This document shows positions 6,366-7,328 of a stretch of DNA of 7,328 bases, piece after piece. Location of the stretch: assembly GCA_947581845.1 (NCBI GenBank), contig CANPVY010000258.1, positions 1 through 7,328 on the forward strand, given 5' to 3'. The translations under genes and the position numbers were made by a program. Position 1 is the first letter of the stretch; each line of letters starts with the position of its first letter. This stretch comes from an uncultured bacterium. Its GTDB lineage: Bacteria > Gemmatimonadota > Gemmatimonadetes > Palauibacterales > KS3-K002. The notes beneath the pieces are model-generated. The model did not search any database. It saw only the letters and a list, made by a program, of their open reading frames with translations, and was not told where the DNA came from.

Positions 6366-6854
6366 ATGACTACGAAATCCGCAATCATGCTGGCAGCCTG
6401 CGTCTTCGCCCTGGGCTGCTCCTCCCGCCCCGAGACCGATGAGACGGCAACGCCCGGAACGGAGGCGAGCAGAATGAGCGAGACGGCCGGACCGCCGCCC
6501 GTGAGTGGCGATACGATCGCCACGGCCAGCGGGCTGAAGTACATCGTCATCGAGTCAGGCGATGGCGCAACGGCAGCGCGGGGACAGCAGGTCCAGGTCC
6601 ACTACACAGGCTGGCTGACCGACGGCAGCAAGTTCAGCAGCTCGGTCGACGGCGGTCAGCCGCTCGCCTTCCCGCTCGGGCAGGGGCGCGTAATCCCCGG
6701 TTGGGACGAGGGCGTCGCAGGGATGCAGGTGGGCGAGAAGCGACGCCTGATCATCCCGCCGGAACTCGGATATGGAACGCGGGGCCGCCCCGGTGCCATT
6801 CCGCCGAACGCCACCCTGATCTTCGACGTCGAGCTTCTGGACGTCGAGGGGTAG
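6366..6854 (+). CDS. FKBP-type peptidyl-prolyl cis-trans isomerase, lipoprotein
   Basis: This 162-residue protein has a lipoprotein signal peptide (residues 1-17) with lipobox ALGC and acylated Cys18. Ser19-Ser20 follow, so by the E. coli rule it would go to the outer membrane. A flexible, acidic and Pro/Thr-rich linker (19-48) leads to one complete FKBP domain (about 50-161). Compared with human FKBP12, the pocket residues Tyr26, Phe36, Val55, Ile56, Trp59, Tyr82 and Phe99 are matched by Tyr80, Phe90, Val109, Ile110, Trp113, Tyr136 and Phe153. The Asp37 position is Ser91 and Phe46 is Leu100. The likely role is catalysing proline isomerisation during folding of envelope proteins. The ATG at 6366 has AGGAG 6 bases upstream. 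A second in-frame ATG at 6474 (Met37) also has a well-spaced GGAGG, so a 126-residue cytoplasmic form is possible. The ABC transporter gene starts 53 bases downstream on the same strand. Confidence 0.93.
   Translation: MTTKSAIMLAACVFALGCSSRPETDETATPGTEASRMSETAGPPPVSGDTIATASGLKYIVIESGDGATAARGQQVQVHYTGWLTDGSKFSSSVDGGQPLAFPLGQGRVIPGWDEGVAGMQVGEKRRLIIPPELGYGTRGRPGAIPPNATLIFDVELLDVEG
6461..6476 (+). promoter_or_regulatory. Internal ribosome binding site and ATG within the FKBP gene
   Basis: GGAGG at 6461-6465 lies 8 bases before the in-frame ATG at 6474-6476. Starting there would give [13 protein letters not shown] followed by the whole FKBP domain, without the lipoprotein signal. Purine-rich codons (Gly-Thr-Glu-Ala-Ser-Arg) could also produce this by chance. 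Confidence 0.35.
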
Positions 6855-6907
6855 CCGTCAGCGGCAGAGAGCCTCAGCACGCGGAGGGGCTGGCGCCACA
6901 GGTCAGC

Positions 6908-7328
6908 ATGGCGGCAGACACCGAGATCGCAGTCCGTTGCCAAGGACTGCAGAAGTCCTACGGCGACGTCGTGGCTGTAGACGGTCTCGATCTCGACGTC
7001 CACGTCGGCGAGTGCTTCGGCTTGCTGGGCCCGAACGGCGCCGGCAAGACGACCACGGTCGAGATCCTCGAGGGTCTGCTCGAGCCCGACGCAGGCGACG
7101 TGGAGATTCTGGGGATGCGCTGGGGGAAGGACGACCGTGCCCTCAGGCAGCGACTCGGTGTCCAGCTCCAGGAGACGCAGCTCGCCGAGAAGCTCACAGT
7201 CGAGGAGACGCTGCGCCTGTTCGGCAGCTTCTTCGACGGCGGCCGCACCGTGGACGAGGTCCTCGAGCTCGTCCAGTTGCAGGAAAAGCGGAAGGCGTGG
7301 GTCTCGCGACTGTCCGGCGGCCAGCAGC
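6908..7328 (+). CDS. ABC transporter ATP-binding protein, N-terminal part (cut by window edge)
   Basis: The first 140 codons of an ABC ATPase are present, and the frame is still open at the right edge. Walker A is GPNGAGKTT (41-49, Lys47). The Q-loop is at Gln88 in VQLQETQL, and the signature LSGGQQ is at 135-140. Walker B lies beyond the window. Style (GLDLDVHVGECFGLLGPNGAGK, EILEGLLEPDAGDVEILG) is that of the CcmA/DrrA group, which pairs with ABC-2 membrane proteins to export drugs, lipids or polysaccharide. The substrate cannot be told. The ATG at 6908 has AGGT 4 bases upstream. The 53-base gap after the FKBP gene has no terminator-like hairpin with a T-run, so the two may be cotranscribed. 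A permease gene is expected just outside the window. Confidence 0.93.
   Translation, partial: MAADTEIAVRCQGLQKSYGDVVAVDGLDLDVHVGECFGLLGPNGAGKTTTVEILEGLLEPDAGDVEILGMRWGKDDRALRQRLGVQLQETQLAEKLTVEETLRLFGSFFDGGRTVDEVLELVQLQEKRKAWVSRLSGGQQ

Overview
This is a high-GC bacterial chromosomal segment of ordinary housekeeping and signalling genes. It shows no mobile element, CRISPR array, rRNA or tRNA. Two exported proteins carry classic signals: an outer-membrane barrel protein with a signal peptide ending LAAQ|G, and a lipoprotein with an ALGC lipobox. The cell is therefore very probably diderm. The AAQG-type cleavage site, the POTRA-plus-barrel protein and the general protein style recall Gemmatimonadota or a related phylum. 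That placement is an inference from style and not a proven assignment.

Left part (minus strand, reading leftward). The 5' end of a BamA/TamA-like outer-membrane protein runs off the left edge (1-578). Upstream of it on the same strand lies a small protein at 711-1124. Its N-terminal half looks like a shortened RemA/DUF370 domain that keeps the GRRT motif, and it has an unrelated acidic C-terminal tail. This is the least conventional gene in the window.

Centre (plus strand). A divergent, hairpin-rich intergenic region leads into maeB (1441-3726). It encodes a hybrid malic enzyme with a C-terminal phosphotransacetylase-like domain, and would turn malate into pyruvate with NADPH production. It is followed by a dNTPase/SAMHD1-like HD phosphohydrolase (3854-5194) with the full set of metal and catalytic residues.

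Right part. A PP2C-type Ser/Thr phosphatase (5298-6038) lies on the minus strand, convergent with the HD gene. It is separated by a 327-base divergent intergenic region from an FKBP-type prolyl isomerase lipoprotein (6366-6854) on the plus strand. The start of an ABC transporter ATP-binding subunit (6908-7328) follows 53 bases later, probably in the same transcript, and is cut by the window edge.

The genes do not form one evident pathway. The themes are central carbon metabolism (MaeB), nucleotide-pool control (HD protein), protein phosphorylation signalling (PP2C) and envelope biogenesis or folding (BamA-like protein, FKBP lipoprotein, ABC transporter). The points most worth checking are the compact RemA-like protein, a well-placed internal start in the FKBP gene that could give a cytoplasmic isoform, and two potentially structured untranslated regions (1307-1380 and 6161-6235). 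No clearly new system is visible.
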